A stretch of DNA of 64,000 nucleotides, taken from the NCBI GenBank assembly GCA_033763835.1, contig JANRJS010000032.1:62001-126000 (forward strand), in the 5' to 3' direction. The position numbers were made by a program, and so were the translations under genes. Shown one piece after another: positions 42,662-51,364 of the stretch. The notes beneath the pieces are model-generated. The model had not been told where the DNA came from. It saw nothing but the letters and a program-made list of their open reading frames with translations, and searched no databases. Within the stretch, counting starts at the first letter, position 1, and every line of letters starts with the position of its first letter. The stretch comes from JAPKYZ01 sp033763835 (lineage in GTDB: Bacteria; Acidobacteriota; Terriglobia; Bryobacterales; Bryobacteraceae).

Positions 42662-45099
42662 GAATTGCTCCTGGCGAGGAGTTCGAGACCGCGTTCGAAA
42701 CCGTGGCGGGCGAAAGCCTCGCGTTTGCGTTGGTTGTCATAGGGGCTGTTGGTGTAAATCCAATAGCCCTTGGGATCGACGTTGAGGTTGAGGACTTTGG
42801 CGAAGTCCGGGCGCTTCAGAAGAATTTGCTGCTTCGTGATGAGACGGGCGATCAACTGCGATTCGGTGATGTTCAGCTTGAAGGTGCGGCGATACCACTC
42901 TTCGTCCATGCCGGGATTCGCGAGAAAGAGCTTTATTGGGCAGCTTTCGACGACGATTGGCAATAGCTCCGTGGCTTCAAGATCCTCACCCGACTGAGTG
43001 GCGAGAATCATCGCCGCGTTGCGCTTGCGCCACGTCTTGAGTGCCTCGACGATGTAGAGACGGATCGTCGGGTTGCGGAAGAAGCGCCAGGCTTCGTCCA
43101 TCACGAACCATTTGGAAGTGGTCGCCTCGGCGGCGGCATGGATCGCCGAGTTCGCGCGATGCAGGATGTAGAAGAGCAGCGGTTCCAAGACCTGCGGATA
43201 TTTGTCCATCCCCTCGAAGTCGAAGGCTTGGAAGCGGGCAAAGGTCAGGTTGTCGTCGATGTTGTCGAAGAGTTCGCCATACTGGCCGTCGGCGGTCCAT
43301 CTATGCAACTGCTCGGCAAGCGGCCGACGGACCATGCCGACGAGCGATCGCAAGCGGCGGATCTCTTCGGGCGCCTCATAGAGGTTTTGGACGGCTTCGA
43401 ACAAATCCCGCTCATCCGCGCTCGCCATCTGGAATCCGTTCGCTTCGATGAGCACCTTCACGAAGCTGAACAGGAAGTGCAGGTTCTCGGGTGTGGGCGC
43501 GAGCGAAAACGGATTGATCGTGAAGCCGCGCTTCTCGATGCCCACCCGCAAATAGCTCCCGCCGAACATTTGCGTTGTCGCCTCGTAGCTGCCGCCCAAA
43601 TCGAAGATGCAGGTGAACGGCTCATACTTCTGCAAATGGGTCAGCAGGAAGTTGAGGAAGAAGCTCTTGCCGCTCCCGGTCGCCCCGAGGATCAGTGAGT
43701 GCGCGATGTCGCCCGAATGCAGATTAAAGAAATACGGCGTGCCGTGGTTGGTCTCAAGAATCGCCAAATACTCCCGGTCCAGGTGCCGGTTCCAAGCCTC
43801 GCCCGCGCGGTGCGTGAACAGAAACCCGAGGTCGGCGTAGTTCGTGTTCATGAGCCAGAAACGGCGGAGATTGTAGAAGTCGTTTCCGGGGATCGCCGCG
43901 AGCCAGCCATTCAGCAGGTTGTAGCGTTCGTCGATCAGCACGGCATCGTGCGTTGAGAAGACTTTGAAACACTCAGCGGCAGCACGCTCGACCTTTGCCG
44001 GGTCACGCCCATAAAGGATGACGGTCAGACTGAACTGGCCGAAGTAGTGCCCGCGAATCTCCATATCGCGAAGGCTCTGGCCCAGGTCGGCGACATGCGC
44101 GACGGCGGCATCGTCGATCAGCATCTCCTGAGGTTGCGGCTGCTGGTCGCTCCACTGCATGTAGTTAGTGAGCGACGATTTCGAGTTGTGATGATGCCGG
44201 CGGCGGCTGTTGATCGCCTTCCGCATGTCGAAGTTGTCCTCGCGCCGCCATTCCGAGACGGCAATGAAGTTCGAGGGCAACTCCTGAAGCGCGCCGAGAA
44301 GGTTGGGATAGGTCTGGGCGGGCGGCTCTTTGAGCGTCAAAACGCGAATGAAGTAGCCGTCAAGCGAGAGGTGATCCCGGTGGCATTCGAGCGCCGACGC
44401 CGCTACTTGATAGTCGAGGTCAACGTCCGAGTGCGAGCGGAGAAAATCCGATTTGTGCGGGGCATAGTTCAGCAGGCGGCAGAACAGATGAAACGCGGCC
44501 TGCTTGCCCAGCAACTCGACGCCGAGAACATCGCGCATCTGCACGACAAAGCTGGCAACTTTATTCGTGATCGTCTCGCGGGCCTGTTGAAGATCGGTTT
44601 CGAGAACTCGCAGAGTTCGGCCCGGCGATAACCATAGACCCATTGCTTGCGCCGGGTTTCGAACTGCGCGGCGGAAGCGCTCCGCGGGCGCGATCTTGCC
44701 GAGACGCGCCTCGTGGACGATCACGAAGTAGAGGTCGAGTGAATAGAGCGTGTCGGCCTTCGATGCGAGATGCTCGATCCGGTTCCGAATCGCTTGCTGC
44801 ACGGCGGCGTTCTCGTAGTCGCGATGTGGCAGTGGCGCGTGGTCGCGTTTCAGCATGAGCTGATAAACGCGGAACGATCCCGGGAAAATGCGCATGGCAG
44901 CCTCGAAGCGCCGCGCGATTAGATCGAGTTGCGCGTGGTCGAGGCATTCATGATCGACGCCTTCGACGCGAAGCACCTGGAGAAGCTGACCGCCCTTGGT
45001 GAGAAACGTATGCTCGTCGAGCGCGGCATGGATGCCGACGAGAGCGTTGAGGGGACCGGCCTCGCGGAATTCCTTGGTCACTTCAGCGAGCCGAACCAT
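42658..45099 (-). CDS. virB4: VirB4/TrbE-type secretion ATPase
   Basis: 813 residues. The N-terminal CagE/TrbE domain (about 1-420) precedes a P-loop ATPase with Walker A GATGSGKS (472-479), FTCIFDLGGSYE, and Walker B KWFVMDEAWRFFRNP near 690, followed by ATQSGEDLEATEL. VirB4 is the conserved motor of type IV secretion and drives pilus assembly. It overlaps the VirB3 gene by 17 bp at its start, which supports the reading of the operon. Confidence 0.95.
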   Translation of the reverse strand: MVRLAEVTKEFREAGPLNALVGIHAALDEHTFLTKGGQLLQVLRVEGVDHECLDHAQLDLIARRFEAAMRIFPGSFRVYQLMLKRDHAPLPHRDYENAAVQQAIRNRIEHLASKADTLYSLDLYFVIVHEARLGKIAPAERFRRAVRNPAQAMGLWLSPGRTLRVLETDLQQARETITNKVASFVVQMRDVLGVELLGKQAAFHLFCRLLNYAPHKSDFLRSHSDVDLDYQVAASALECHRDHLSLDGYFIRVLTLKEPPAQTYPNLLGALQELPSNFIAVSEWRREDNFDMRKAINSRRRHHHNSKSSLTNYMQWSDQQPQPQEMLIDDAAVAHVADLGQSLRDMEIRGHYFGQFSLTVILYGRDPAKVERAAAECFKVFSTHDAVLIDERYNLLNGWLAAIPGNDFYNLRRFWLMNTNYADLGFLFTHRAGEAWNRHLDREYLAILETNHGTPYFFNLHSGDIAHSLILGATGSGKSFFLNFLLTHLQKYEPFTCIFDLGGSYEATTQMFGGSYLRVGIEKRGFTINPFSLAPTPENLHFLFSFVKVLIEANGFQMASADERDLFEAVQNLYEAPEEIRRLRSLVGMVRRPLAEQLHRWTADGQYGELFDNIDDNLTFARFQAFDFEGMDKYPQVLEPLLFYILHRANSAIHAAAEATTSKWFVMDEAWRFFRNPTIRLYIVEALKTWRKRNAAMILATQSGEDLEATELLPIVVESCPIKLFLANPGMDEEWYRRTFKLNITESQLIARLITKQQILLKRPDFAKVLNLNVDPKGYWIYTNSPYDNQRKREAFARHGFERGLELLARSNS

Positions 45100-45397
45100 C
45101 GTTGAGCGTCCTTTCGAGTTGGAAAGCCTCGCGCCGCGCGGGGTCGTAATGGGTGCGGAACTTCGAGGAATTAAGCACGATCTTGAGAATCTGGGTGTCC
45201 ACCGCCGTCGCCCAGCGGGCGAAGGCGTAGAGAGCGCCGAACATCAGGAGCCCGCTTACCAGCGACGCGAAGAAGTTGAAAGTGGCTGCCCCCATAACAA
45301 CGGCAAGAAAGAAGAGCCGGCGCTCCGCGCCCCAAATGGTGAGTGGCCTATTGATGGACTTGGATACGCGATTGAGATTCGGCTCGTTCTTGGTCAT
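45083..45397 (-). CDS. virB3: VirB3/TrbD-type inner-membrane protein
   Basis: 104 residues. The N-terminal NRVSKSINRPLTIWGAERRL is the VirB3 signature, followed by one or two membrane segments (LFFLAVVMGAATFNFFASLV and SGLLMFGALYAFARW). The C-terminus (LKIVLNSSKFRTHYDPARRE) is the usual cytoplasmic end. It works with VirB4, which it overlaps. Confidence 0.85.
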   Translation of the reverse strand: MTKNEPNLNRVSKSINRPLTIWGAERRLFFLAVVMGAATFNFFASLVSGLLMFGALYAFARWATAVDTQILKIVLNSSKFRTHYDPARREAFQLERTLNDGSAR

Positions 45398-45430
45398 GGG
45401 GGCAGCCTCCGCGCGGAATTCAAAGATCGA

Positions 45431-45754
45431 TTAGGGAAACAACCAGGCCATGAAATTGACGGCGCCGATGGCCATGCCGACGCCGAAGACGATTCCGGCG
45501 AGCATCTTCTTCGACTGCCCCTCGCCGAAGGCGAACATCAGTCCGCCAACGACAATCGACACGAGCGCGAGGCCGCGGGCGATGGGTCCGGTGAAGGAGA
45601 CACGCAAGACATCTACGGCGTTTTCCCACGGTGAGGCTTGCGCGAATACCGGAGCGCTAGCAGTCAAGAGCAACAAGGCGAGCGTGAGCGAGCGGTGCCA
45701 TCGTGACGGTTTCGCCCGGCGTGAAAGGGGCGGCAGAGAGCGGTAGAAGTTCAT
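45431..45754 (-). CDS. virB2: VirB2/TrbC-type pilin
   Basis: 107 residues with a long signal peptide (LTLALLLLTASAPVFAQA) and two hydrophobic helices (ARGLALVSIVVGGLMFAF and MLAGIVFGVGMAIGAVNFMA) separated by a short polar loop (EGQSKK). This is the major pilin of the conjugative pilus and the first gene of the transfer operon. AAGGAG lies before the ATG. Confidence 0.88.
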   Translation of the reverse strand: MNFYRSLPPLSRRAKPSRWHRSLTLALLLLTASAPVFAQASPWENAVDVLRVSFTGPIARGLALVSIVVGGLMFAFGEGQSKKMLAGIVFGVGMAIGAVNFMAWLFP

Positions 45755-45828
45755 CGGTATCTCCTTGGGGTTGGCCCGGCATTCGTATTTGGGCCGCCCT
45801 TTGTGTTCCCTTTCGGACTGCCCTTCAA

Positions 45829-45989
45829 TTAGTCACGAGGTTCTGTGAATGAAAAATGTGACTGAGAAATGAAGCGCTATTTGCATTCTCATTTGCCGAG
45901 AAACGGCAGTGGCATAAAAGCAAGAATCGCTCCCCACAAAGTCATGGACTGATTGAAACAAACACAGTATTTTTCACCTTGTGGGGAGC
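45829..45989. promoter_or_regulatory. Divergent promoter region with two inverted repeats
   Basis: Between the pilin gene (minus) and the sigma-factor gene (plus). AGTCAC (45831-45836) pairs with GTGACT (45858-45863), and GCTCCCCACAA (45929-45939) pairs exactly with TTGTGGGGAGC (45979-45989). AT-rich DNA lies between the second pair. These are good candidates for operators controlling the transfer operon and the sigma factor. Confidence 0.5.
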
Positions 45990-46063
45990 CGCGCCTTGGC
46001 GACTCGCAAGCCTTCCGTTGCCGGTTGCCCCGCTACTTCTTTCGGAGATGCGAGAGCGACCTT

Positions 46064-46738
46064 ATGCAAGCGGAACTCCCCCACGCCTGTGTTTCCGGCC
46101 CCAGAGAGTTGCTGTGGGTCAGCCCTATAGACGACCGTGGCAATTCGGTCGACCTTGCTTTTCTTGAAGCGGCCGAGCGCATCGGCGCCGACTTCTTCCT
46201 TTACCGCGCGCGAGAGATGAACGACCCTTCGCGCATGCTCGAACTCGCCGAACGAGCCGTGCACTGTGCCTCCCGCGCCAAGAAGAAACGTCCCGTCGAT
46301 GACGTGGTGGCCTATCTATTCCGCACGTTCACCCACATGGTCGATCATGATTTGGACCGGGCGCGCCGCTTCCTCTCGCTCTCAGACGAGCTGCTTCATG
46401 CAATTGGCCGCCTCCGTCCCGGTGACGTGCAAGAGCAGTTCGACCGGAAAATCGCTTGGCGCGAATTGCTCGATTCGGTGGACGAGGAAACGAAATGGAT
46501 CTTGTGGCGGCTTTACTGGGGCTTCTCCATCGACGAGATCGCGGCGGAGTTAAGTATCCCACCCAACACCCTCTCCCAGCGCCTCAGCCGTCTGCGGAAG
46601 AAACTGAAGAAAGTTCTTGACCGGCAAGGGTCGGCGGAGACAAGATCAATGGTCGATGAGACAAGACTCGCCCCACGAAATGAGCCAGAACGAGCTATTC
46701 GACCTCCTGGAAAGAACCGCCGTAGGAGATCATCCTAA
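46064..46738 (+). CDS. ECF-like sigma factor of the element
   Basis: 224 residues from ATG 46064. The C-terminal region is a clear sigma-70 region 4: LDSVDEETKWILWRLYWGFS, then IDEIAAELSIPPNTLSQRLS and RLRKKLKK. Region 2 is divergent (IGADFFLYRAREMNDPSRML, then DDVVAYLFRTFTHMV). An upstream in-frame start at 45953 exists, but it would place the start inside the inverted-repeat region. It is transcribed divergently from the transfer operon and overlaps a zinc-finger gene, so it may switch on transfer genes. Confidence 0.7.
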   Translation: MQAELPHACVSGPRELLWVSPIDDRGNSVDLAFLEAAERIGADFFLYRAREMNDPSRMLELAERAVHCASRAKKKRPVDDVVAYLFRTFTHMVDHDLDRARRFLSLSDELLHAIGRLRPGDVQEQFDRKIAWRELLDSVDEETKWILWRLYWGFSIDEIAAELSIPPNTLSQRLSRLRKKLKKVLDRQGSAETRSMVDETRLAPRNEPERAIRPPGKNRRRRSS

Positions 46739-46886
46739 CCACGAAAGAATCGGTTGCCCCGAGGCGGAAACGCTGGAGAGGTTCGCGAGTAATCCGAAGC
46801 TCTTCGATATGCGGGACCCGCTCTTCGAACACCTCGCTCATTGTTCGCCCTGTTTCCGTTTCGTGCGGGAGCGGCGGCGCGAGTAA
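46680..46886 (+). CDS. Small zf-HC2-like protein, possible anti-sigma partner
   Basis: 68 residues from ATG 46680, inside the end of the sigma gene in another frame; ATG 46656 is an alternative start and neither has a strong ribosome site. The C-terminal FEHLAHCSPCFRFVRERR has the H-x3-C-x2-C pattern of zinc anti-sigma domains, preceded by CPEAETLERFASNPK, the usual opening of such modules. It lacks a membrane segment, so it would be a soluble zinc-binding anti-sigma factor. Confidence 0.6.
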   Translation: MSQNELFDLLERTAVGDHPNHERIGCPEAETLERFASNPKLFDMRDPLFEHLAHCSPCFRFVRERRRE

Positions 46887-46982
46887 AGTTAAATTGCGAA
46901 TTAGCGATTCTGCACTCCCGAGCTTAGCGTTGATCGCCGTATCCGAGAAAGTCGACTGCCGAGCAAAGGTGAATCGTTTGAG

Positions 46983-47016
46983 CGTTACTTCCACGCTAAG
47001 CCGCTAGTAACGTTTT
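46983..47016 (+). terminator. Possible intrinsic terminator after the sigma/zinc-finger pair
   Basis: CGTTACT (46983-46989) and AGTAACG (47006-47012) form a seven-pair stem followed by TTTT, in the gap between the convergent zinc-finger and AraC genes. The stem is short, so the call is tentative. Confidence 0.35.
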
Positions 47017-47110
47017 GCCGTCGAGCCCCAACTTCCGGATCACGCGTGACACAGTAGTTCCTAGGACTTTAAAACATTTTGCTCACCAGTGACGTAGGTT
47101 TACGTTCAGA

Positions 47111-48001
47111 TCAAAGTTGGACTAGGCCAACCTGAGACCGAAGTCGGAACGCCGTGGGTAGCTCGCTGGCGATCTTTCGAAAAAATTTCACAAAGTTCGT
47201 GGACTCGCTGAATCCAAGTTGCGCGGAGACTTCCTTCACGGGCAAGTCCGTATGTGCCAGGAGGCGTTTTGCTTCGAGCGCGAGGCGACGTTGGATCAGA
47301 CTTTTGGGCGGGCTCTCCGCTACGAGCATGCAGGCCCGGCTCAGCGTCTTTTCGGAACACCCCAACCGACGAGCCAACTCGCTAACCGAGCGATGCTCCG
47401 CGAACGCCTCATCAAGCAGGTCTTCGAAGCGCTCGAACAAAAGCAATGCGTTGGACTCGCCAGGAGTCCGGGCTGGCGCCGATTCGCTTTGCCGTTGCAT
47501 ACGCAGTAGCAGGCCAGCGATCTCATGGAAAAGAACGCTTTGCCAGATTGGATGACCGGCACCTTCGGAATATTCCTGAAACAACCTGTCGAATGCGTTG
47601 ACGACATCAGGCGCAGCCTCCAGGATAGGCGCGATTCGCCGTATTCCAGGAGCGTGAACCCCGTTTGAAAGAAAGCTCGGCTCGAAAACCAGCAGCCGCC
47701 CGTGGCACCCTCTTGAACCCGGCAGACGCTGAACCTGGCCAGGCTTTGTGAAAGCGAGCAGACCAGCGCGCAGCTTGTATGGGATGAAATCTACCTCATA
47801 ACGCGCCTCTCCGGATTTCAGCAGCAGGATCTGATAGAAGGCCAAGCGGCGAGGCGTTGCGAAGTGGTCTTCCGCCACGCGCGACAGCACTTCGGTCAAT
47901 TCCAGAGCCTCGAAGCCAAAGCTAGGCGCGGTGGCGTTGGCGAACGCCAACGTCTTAATGCCGGCTGGCCTCTGTCCAGTTTTGACCATCGCTAGGCTCA
48001 T
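47111..48001 (-). CDS. AraC-family transcriptional regulator
   Basis: 296 residues. The N-terminal cupin-like part (RLAFYQILLLKSGEARYEVD, then LLAFTKPGQVQRLPGSRG) binds the effector. The C-terminal double helix-turn-helix begins at RSVSELARRLGCSEKTLSRA and ends in LPVKEVSAQLGFSESTNFVK. It is divergent from the SnoaL/RidA pair with 135 bp between the starts and is probably their regulator. Confidence 0.92.
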   Translation of the reverse strand: MSLAMVKTGQRPAGIKTLAFANATAPSFGFEALELTEVLSRVAEDHFATPRRLAFYQILLLKSGEARYEVDFIPYKLRAGLLAFTKPGQVQRLPGSRGCHGRLLVFEPSFLSNGVHAPGIRRIAPILEAAPDVVNAFDRLFQEYSEGAGHPIWQSVLFHEIAGLLLRMQRQSESAPARTPGESNALLLFERFEDLLDEAFAEHRSVSELARRLGCSEKTLSRACMLVAESPPKSLIQRRLALEAKRLLAHTDLPVKEVSAQLGFSESTNFVKFFRKIASELPTAFRLRSQVGLVQL

Positions 48002-48136
48002 TCTGACACTAGGAAGATCGGTCTGCCGAGAGCAGAATGAATCCAGGACACAGCAAACTCATCCTCATTTAGTTTGAGTAGGCTGGCCCGGACTTACAAA
48101 TCGAAACCGTTGAACCGGAAAAGAAAGGAATAATTC

Positions 48137-48901
48137 ATGTCACTCCAGAAACTACAAGTTGCGGACTTGCTCAAGAGCATCGAGACTGGCGAGGGTGCGC
48201 CAGCGATTCAAATCAACCCCAAGAAATACGTTCAGCACAATCTAGGCGTAGCCGATGGGTTGGAAGGTTTCGGCGCTCTCGTAGCGTCGTTGCCAAAGGG
48301 CTTGGCGAAGGTCTCCACGCGCCGGATCTTTCAGGACGGCGACTTCGTTTTCGCTCATACCGATTACGACTTCTTCGGCCCCAAGATTGGCTTCGACATC
48401 TTTCGATTCGAAGGAGGGAAGATCGTCGAGCATTGGGACAATTTGCAGGAAAAGCCCGCCCGCGCCAACCCGAGCGGCCATACGATGATCGACGGACCCA
48501 CGGAGGTGCTGGAACCTGGCCAAACCGAAGCGAACAAAGCTCTCGTTCGTTCCTTTGTCGACGACATCCTAATCAATGGCCGAATGCAAAAACTGGCCGG
48601 CTACTACAAAGGCGACGATTACGTGCAGCACAATCCGCAAATCGGCGACGGTCTCTCCGGATTGGGTCAGTTCCTCGAAGCCTTGGCCAGCCAAGGCATC
48701 ACCATGAAATACGATAGAGTCCATATGGTTCTCGGCGAGGGCAATTACGTTCTGACCGCTAGCGAAGGGACATTAGCTGGTAAGCATGTGTCGTTCTACG
48801 ATCTATTTCGCGTGGCTGATGGCAAAATCGCAGAACATTGGGACACCATCGAAGAGATTCCAGCAAAGGCCGACTGGAAGAACTCGAACGGAAAGTTCTA
48901 A
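48137..48901 (+). CDS. Tandem SnoaL-like (NTF2-fold) protein
   Basis: 254 residues with two homologous SnoaL-like halves. The first has YVQHNLGVADGLEGFGALVA and FDIFRFEGGKIVEHWDNLQE; the second has YVQHNPQIGDGLSGLGQFLE and YDLFRVADGKIAEHWDTIEE. The family is annotated as aldol-condensation-like enzymes and is often induced by xenobiotics or stress; substrate unknown. AAAGGAA precedes the ATG. It starts a short plus-strand unit with the RidA-like gene. Confidence 0.88.
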   Translation: MSLQKLQVADLLKSIETGEGAPAIQINPKKYVQHNLGVADGLEGFGALVASLPKGLAKVSTRRIFQDGDFVFAHTDYDFFGPKIGFDIFRFEGGKIVEHWDNLQEKPARANPSGHTMIDGPTEVLEPGQTEANKALVRSFVDDILINGRMQKLAGYYKGDDYVQHNPQIGDGLSGLGQFLEALASQGITMKYDRVHMVLGEGNYVLTASEGTLAGKHVSFYDLFRVADGKIAEHWDTIEEIPAKADWKNSNGKF

Positions 48902-48925
48902 CGGACTGCGTCAGGTGATAGGTAC

Positions 48926-49330
48926 ATGACTACCCGCAACGTTGTAATCCCGCCCAAACCCCACTCGCTCTACGAGCAGCATCGCTATTCGCCTGCGATT
49001 CGCGCCAACGGCCTACTCTTCGTGTCCGGCCAAGTCGGCAGCAGGCCCGATGGATCTCCGGAGCCGGAACTCGATGACCAGGTTCGCCTCGCATTTCAGA
49101 ATCTCAACGCCATCCTCGCCGCGGCCGACTGCAGCTTTGACGACGTAATTGATGTGACGGTATTCATGGTGAACCCGGAGGCCCATTTCGAGCGGGCGTG
49201 GGCCGTGGCTGCGGAATACTGGGGCCAGGCACCATATCCCACTGTAACCGCCGTGGGTGTCACTTGGCTGTCAGGCTTTCAGTTCGAAATCAAGGTGATC
49301 GCCAAGCTACCGGAAGTTGCAGAAGCCTGA
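48926..49330 (+). CDS. RidA/YjgF-like protein
   Basis: 134 residues with the chorismate-mutase-like RidA fold: ANGLLFVSGQVGSRPDGSPE, LAFQNLNAILAAADCSFDDV and VTVFMVNPEAHF. In true RidA imine deaminases an Arg stands in the P-x-R-x motif; here the corresponding stretch YPTVTAVGV lacks it, so enamine/imine hydrolysis is doubtful and a related function is likely. It is 24 bp downstream of the SnoaL-like gene. Confidence 0.88.
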   Translation: MTTRNVVIPPKPHSLYEQHRYSPAIRANGLLFVSGQVGSRPDGSPEPELDDQVRLAFQNLNAILAAADCSFDDVIDVTVFMVNPEAHFERAWAVAAEYWGQAPYPTVTAVGVTWLSGFQFEIKVIAKLPEVAEA

Positions 49331-49736
49331 GGGCGGCAAGTAGTCGAGCCGAATCGGCGGCAACTCCCGCTTCCGCGACGGCAGATGGCGATGGAGGCCC
49401 AGGTAGTTAGCTCCTGCCGGCCCTTTCGTCAAAATGGACGGTGCGTCAACAGAAAAACGAGCAGCTATCGCCAAAATCCGCTCCCGGACAGGCCTCCAAG
49501 CCCAGCATCGGAATCCTTAGGTCAATAGTTTTCGGAATCTGCACTGTCGCACAACTCCGCACTGAAGGTAGAGCGCTTTGCGATTGTTTCCGGCTAGTCG
49601 GCGATCCGCAAGTTGGCCGGTATTTCGTGAAACTCCTGCTTGGTCGCATTAGGGTCTACTAATCGAAGGACGTTCGTTTCACTCGCGGCGCAAGAAAAGA
49701 GAAGAGCAGCCCGCCAGAGCGGGCCGCTCCAACGAT
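49331..49736. other. Spacer between RidA-like and ParB genes
   Basis: 406 bp between convergent genes. Short frames here show no coding character. The only structure I see is the terminator-like hairpin at 49705-49728 near the ParB stop. Confidence 0.6.
49691..49728 (-). terminator. Intrinsic terminator after the ParB operon
   Basis: On the minus strand the hairpin GCCCGC-TCTG-GCGGGC, extended by AGC/GCT pairs, is followed by CTCTTCTCTTTTCTTG. It starts 8 bp after the ParB stop, so it ends the SSB-ArdC-ParB unit. Confidence 0.65.
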
Positions 49737-51341
49737 CTACGCGGCGGTGCATTTACCGCGCGGTTCAGCTTTGGCTTTCACCTTCGATGAACCGTTGCGC
49801 CGTTCTTCCTGTTTCTTACGTTTCGCTTCGAACTCGGTACGAACCGATTCGCGGATCTTCTCCGCGCCGATGCGATAGCGCTTCACCGTAGCTTCCAGCC
49901 GTTCGCCGCGCGAGTATCCGTTCGACACGGATTCGAGCAACGAGATTTCGACGAGCAGACGGCAAAGGCCGATCTCGTCCAAGCCGCGTAGCTTTACTTC
50001 CAATAGGGGCGCGGCATCCGTCGATGGCTTACCAGTCTCTAGCTTGTGCCGCTGGCTCAACGCCGTGCGGTATTCGCTCGGCAAGTGCTGAAGGAACGCC
50101 GTCGCGATAGTTTCGAGGTCGGCTTTCTTCAAAGGCACGACGACCTTGTCAAGCACGGCTGAAAGAATCTGCTTCCGGGCGGTCAGCTCCACTTTGCGCA
50201 TGGCGTCTTCCCTGCGCTGATCGGCCCATACTTTATCCCGCGCCGCCTTGGACTCCAGCGCCTCGGCATGATGCACCGTGCAAGTCGGCTCGGCGCAAAC
50301 GGTAAGAATCTGTCCTCGATTGGCGCCGTCCACCACCAAGCCTTGCGACATGTGCGGGCACTTCTTCTGCGCTGGCGTCGGACTCTTGGGCTTCTTGCCC
50401 GGCTTGGCGGCAATGATCTCGGTGTAATGGTTGCGGCTCAGCGGTCCGCCGTTCCGTGTTCCCCACGAAGTGGAAATCTGAATCAGCTTCGGATTCCGCT
50501 CCAGGGAACGCGCGATGTGCGCCGCGACCTTTGCGTGGAAGCATTCGCGGTCCAAGCATTGATCGGAAGTCGCCTCGGGAAACAAAAGCGAGTTCGCGCC
50601 CGTCCGTTTCGGGCAATCATGGCAGCTTCCCGCGTCGGGCGAAAGAGTCGCGTCGGTCCGGTCGAACGGCGCTGCGTTGAGTTCCATAAGGATGTTCGAC
50701 TCGATCCAAGCGGCAAGTTCTTTCGCCGGAACCAAGATCGGAGTCTGCCCATTCGAGGTAGTCCAAACGCTGCGGAATGCCGCCGTGAACGCCTCCGGCT
50801 GCTGCGCTTGTGGCAGCTTGGCGATCATCAGCGCGTGGCCGATGGTTAGCTTGTCATCGAGAAACGCATCAGCAATCGGCGGGTTCAACTCGACCAAACG
50901 GAGCCGCTCGGCCACAAACTTCTCGGACTTACCGATCTTCGCCGCGATGGTGGCGAGGTCGAAATGCTGCTCTACAAGCAACTGAAACGCTTTCGCTTCC
51001 TCCAGCGGATGCACGCCTTCCCGCTGGAGGTTCTCGATCGCTTGGCAGCAGACGGCCTCGGCGTCGGTCAACGGCACGATGCGCACCGGTACGCTTTCCT
51101 TCCCGGCGATTCGGGCTGCGCGAAAGCGCCGCGATCCAACAACGACCTCGAATCGTTCCGGTTCAATCTCGCGGACGAGCAAGGGCGCAAGAACTCCTTG
51201 CGCCTCGATGCTGGCCGCGAGATCCTTCAGTGCCGCCTCATCGTAGCGGCGTCGCGGATTGGTGGGCGATTCCCGCAACTGCGTAAGTGGCAGGTCGCGA
51301 TAGGCAGATTTCAAGACGGAGTTGTTCTGTACGGTTTCCAT
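49737..51341 (-). CDS. ParB/Spo0J-like partition or nucleoid protein of the element
   Basis: 534 residues. The N-terminal ParB domain is clear (YRDLPLTQLRESPTNPRRRY, then VVGSRRFRAARIAG, then AIENLQREGVHPLEEAKAFQ), followed by the helix-turn-helix (LATIAAKIGKSEKFVAERLR). A Cys-rich middle (CHDCPKRTGANSLLF, DQCLDRECFH, CAEPTCTVHH) may bind metal. No ParA is visible. It probably helps maintain the excised element or regulates its genes. It follows the ArdC-like gene after 23 bp. Confidence 0.9.
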   Translation of the reverse strand: METVQNNSVLKSAYRDLPLTQLRESPTNPRRRYDEAALKDLAASIEAQGVLAPLLVREIEPERFEVVVGSRRFRAARIAGKESVPVRIVPLTDAEAVCCQAIENLQREGVHPLEEAKAFQLLVEQHFDLATIAAKIGKSEKFVAERLRLVELNPPIADAFLDDKLTIGHALMIAKLPQAQQPEAFTAAFRSVWTTSNGQTPILVPAKELAAWIESNILMELNAAPFDRTDATLSPDAGSCHDCPKRTGANSLLFPEATSDQCLDRECFHAKVAAHIARSLERNPKLIQISTSWGTRNGGPLSRNHYTEIIAAKPGKKPKSPTPAQKKCPHMSQGLVVDGANRGQILTVCAEPTCTVHHAEALESKAARDKVWADQRREDAMRKVELTARKQILSAVLDKVVVPLKKADLETIATAFLQHLPSEYRTALSQRHKLETGKPSTDAAPLLEVKLRGLDEIGLCRLLVEISLLESVSNGYSRGERLEATVKRYRIGAEKIRESVRTEFEAKRKKQEERRNGSSKVKAKAEPRGKCTAA

Positions 51342-51364
51342 GGCGGTTCCTTTCTGTGTGTCGG

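Noticed and set aside
45983..45990. GGGGAGCC as a further attachment site
   Set aside because: Only eight bases match, and the run is part of a perfect inverted repeat in a promoter region.
49441..49662. Short frames in the spacer before ParB
   Set aside because: No ribosome site, no homology by eye and no conserved composition.
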